Shown here: positions 62,422 through 64,000 of the stretch, piece after piece
Layout: every line of letters begins with the position of its first letter
Numbering within the stretch: position 1 is the stretch's first letter
DNA from: an uncultured Bizionia sp.
GTDB taxonomy: Bacteria > Bacteroidota > Bacteroidia > Flavobacteriales > Flavobacteriaceae
Direction of reading: 5' to 3'
Assembly (NCBI GenBank): GCA_947496215.1
Contig: CANMCF010000022.1
Span: 1 to 64,000, forward strand
Length of the DNA: 64,000 nucleotides
Notes under the pieces: generated by a model
The model's database searches: none
What the model was told of the DNA's origin: nothing
What the model saw: the letters and a program-made list of their open reading frames with translations, nothing else
Translations under genes and position numbers: made by a program

Positions 62422-62451
62422 GATAATGGAACATTTTTTGATTCCATTATC
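62422..62451 (+). promoter_or_regulatory. Hairpin immediately before the 234-residue gene
   Basis: Perfect 10-bp stem GATAATGGAA / TTCCATTATC, loop CATTTTTTGA, ending 2 nt before the ATG at 62454. It would hide the ribosome landing zone of a LytTR-gene readthrough transcript. As a terminator it lacks a downstream T run. Confidence 0.4.
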
Positions 62452-62453
62452 GT

Positions 62454-63158
62454 ATGAAAAATGTCAGCTTTGTAAATATAGGGTCTATTATCTTAATTGT
62501 TTTTTTAGTGGTCTTCACGACTTCCATACAAGAATCTCAAGAAAAAATGTTTTATAAATCAATCCCTAGAGTAAATAATCTCTTAACAGTCAAAGAACTT
62601 CCGAATATGGAAAATGTCTTGGAGAGAGTTGCTTATAGAATATATTATATAGGGTCTCATAAATCTCAAATTAAAATTGATGGGGGTGTTTTTTCAGACT
62701 TGGATATTGAATATGTCCCATTAGACTTAAAAGAGAAGAAGCGCTTTGAAATTGTTGTAGATACTACTCAATTTATTTTTAAGTCATTATACAGCAATGG
62801 TGTGAAAATAGGTTCGGCTCATCCAGTATTTATGTATAACTTAACAAAGAAAAAGCAGAATATTGGATTTGGAGACCTCCTATATATGGTTTTGGAAGCT
62901 AAAAATGACAAAGGGAAATGGAAACCAATAGAGAAACAAGACTATTATTTTTGTGGCACGGGTATAAATACATCTATTTTGGGAGAAAATCAAGTTTGCG
63001 TATCTTCTGTCTATAAGTATTCTGGAGGTTTTAAAACAAAACTAAGGTTAAGGCATTTGGGGAATTACTCCAACGAATTTGAAGGTTATGTGAATCTTGA
63101 TGAGTTCGGAGAATATGATATAGAAGAAGAAAACAGCTTGAGAGTCATAAAAAAATAA
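62454..63158 (+). CDS. Membrane-anchored or exported protein of unknown function
   Basis: A 234-residue protein not recognised. One N-terminal hydrophobic segment (residues 10-25, IGSIILIVFLVVFTTS) could be a signal anchor. The remainder looks beta-rich and extracytoplasmic (IKIDGGVFSDLDIEYVPLDLKEKKRFEIVVD, NKGKWKPIEKQDYYFCGTGIN, GGFKTKLRLRHLG). Two Cys (YYFCGTG and QVCVSS) could form a disulfide. It is the last gene of the LytS-LytTR run, separated by a hairpin; convergent with the S46 peptidase gene. Confidence 0.75.
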   Translation: MKNVSFVNIGSIILIVFLVVFTTSIQESQEKMFYKSIPRVNNLLTVKELPNMENVLERVAYRIYYIGSHKSQIKIDGGVFSDLDIEYVPLDLKEKKRFEIVVDTTQFIFKSLYSNGVKIGSAHPVFMYNLTKKKQNIGFGDLLYMVLEAKNDKGKWKPIEKQDYYFCGTGINTSILGENQVCVSSVYKYSGGFKTKLRLRHLGNYSNEFEGYVNLDEFGEYDIEEENSLRVIKK

Positions 63159-63198
63159 ACTTACAAACTGTTTTAGTTATTTGTGATGAGAAAATCTT

Positions 63199-64000
63199 CT
63201 ATTTCTTCTTTGGATGCACCAATGTCATTTCATCTATCAAATGTGTGGCACCAGCATATTTGTCTACGATGAACAATATGTAGCGCAAGTCCACCATAAT
63301 GTTTCTACAAATCTCAGGATCGTAGTTCATATCACTCATGGTTCCTTCCCATACACGGTCGAAGTTGAGCCCTATCAAGTTGCCTTGTGCGTCGATTGCT
63401 GGACTGCCGGAGTTTCCCCCTGTAGTATGATTTGTTCCTAAAAAACAAACAGGAACCTTTCCATTGGAATCGGCATATTGTCCATAATCTTTGGATGCGT
63501 GTAGATCTCGTAATTTTTTAGGGACATCAAATTCATAATCCCCAGCAATGTATTTTTCCATGATGCCATCCAAATAACTTACAGGTTGATAATAGACAGC
63601 ATCTCTTGGAGAGTAACCTCTAACTTGTCCATAGGTTACACGAAGAGTGCTATTGGCATCAGGGAAATAACGTGCATTTGGCAATGCTTCCATCAATGCT
63701 TTCATATATTGCTTTTGAAGCGCAGAAATGGATGTGTTTTTTTTCTGGAATTCAGCATCGATTGTATTTATGAATTCCTCAATTAATGGCTTTGCATATT
63801 TATAGGCAACATCTTTATTTAATTTCTTGAAAACCTCTTTTGGGGAACCTTCCAATAGTTGCAATGCAGATTTTAGATCGGTGAAGGCCGTCTTATCGTA
63901 AATCGAGATGTCGACATTGTTGGAATATAGAGGCATTACAGCTTTGTAGACATCTTTGTCCACTTGCACATCGTAGTTTTTATGAATGCCTTTCAGCCTT
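63199..64000 (-). CDS. C-terminal part of an S46 family dipeptidyl-peptidase (partial)
   Basis: The frame is open to the right window edge, and the GTG at 63969 is internal, so the N-terminal part lies outside. About 267 residues are visible. The catalytic Ser block is FLGTNHTTGGNSGSPAIDAQGNLIGLNFDR; the sequence SDMNYDPEICRNIMVDLRYILFIVDKYAGATHLIDEM matches the S46 C-terminus. Relatives (DPP7, DPP11) remove dipeptides in the periplasm of asaccharolytic Bacteroidota and use Gly or Arg near the S1 pocket (here GLNFDR) for specificity; assignment to DPP7 or DPP11 is not attempted. Confidence 0.93.
   Translation of the reverse strand, partial: RLKGIHKNYDVQVDKDVYKAVMPLYSNNVDISIYDKTAFTDLKSALQLLEGSPKEVFKKLNKDVAYKYAKPLIEEFINTIDAEFQKKNTSISALQKQYMKALMEALPNARYFPDANSTLRVTYGQVRGYSPRDAVYYQPVSYLDGIMEKYIAGDYEFDVPKKLRDLHASKDYGQYADSNGKVPVCFLGTNHTTGGNSGSPAIDAQGNLIGLNFDRVWEGTMSDMNYDPEICRNIMVDLRYILFIVDKYAGATHLIDEMTLVHPKKK

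Overview
The window looks like chromosome from a member of the Flavobacteriaceae (Bacteroidota), probably marine. The DNA is AT-rich. Two proteins end in type IX secretion (T9SS) C-terminal sorting domains, one tiny protein has a PID-CTERM-type tail, and several intergenic regions carry TAnnTTTG boxes, the Bacteroidota -7 promoter element. TonB receptor plus surface lipoprotein, LytS/LytTR-type signalling, an S46 dipeptidyl-peptidase and zinc-ligand-poor DksA and L32 variants fit the same assignment. I see no integrase, transposase, prophage, CRISPR array or rRNA, so this appears to be ordinary vertically inherited chromosome with a few intergenic oddities.

Layout. 1-6.6 kb: 3' end of a T9SS beta-propeller protein, a CAAX-type M48 protease with a TrmH methyltransferase, and a 1231-residue secreted repeat protein. 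6.8-14.3 kb: a lipoprotein, gpsA, then ileS, a DksA-like gene, a small exported protein and lspA. 14.4-18.8 kb (minus): a PAS histidine kinase, 5-formyl-THF cyclo-ligase, an aspartoacylase-like hydrolase, RimK and a RimB-like retropepsin domain. 18.9-30.8 kb (plus): uvrC with a patatin/outer-membrane-barrel gene, then an aromatic amino acid catabolism cluster (hmgA, a small membrane protein, hppD, a DUF3108 protein, tryptophan 2,3-dioxygenase), an M23 lipoprotein peptidase and pgi, tightly coupled by overlapping stop and start codons. 30.9-37 kb: TonB receptor with partner lipoprotein, a four-helix membrane protein, a 29-bp perfect hairpin and a lipoprotein. 37.3-42.4 kb (minus): pdxA, DUF177, rpmF, fabH, accB, accC, a fatty-acid and ribosome housekeeping operon. 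42.4-46.4 kb: riboflavin synthase, a PID-CTERM microprotein, queD with a 32-codon membrane microprotein, a MATE exporter, and a universal stress protein with tRNA-Ala(GGC) only 6 nt behind it. 46.6-57.6 kb: a hydrolase, AddB-like and AddA-like recombination genes split by ompA and kbl, sodB, then a 530-nt spacer with a duplicated structured element. 57.6-64 kb: a PurF-type amidotransferase, a PfkB kinase, a LytS/LytTR pair with an unknown neighbour, and the 3' end of an S46 peptidase gene.

No complete undescribed system is evident. The points most worth following are: (i) the isoleucyl-tRNA synthetase, whose HIGH signature reads GVHH, the swapped form linked to very strong mupirocin resistance; (ii) a two-copy, ~75-nt hairpin-plus-terminator element at 57.2-57.4 kb that may encode small RNAs and whose terminator loop is inverted between copies; (iii) the RimB-RimK-aspartoacylase operon, which pairs a glutamate-type ligase with a candidate amide hydrolase; (iv) the usp/tRNA-Ala arrangement; and (v) two microproteins, one with a PID-CTERM signal and one overlapping queD.
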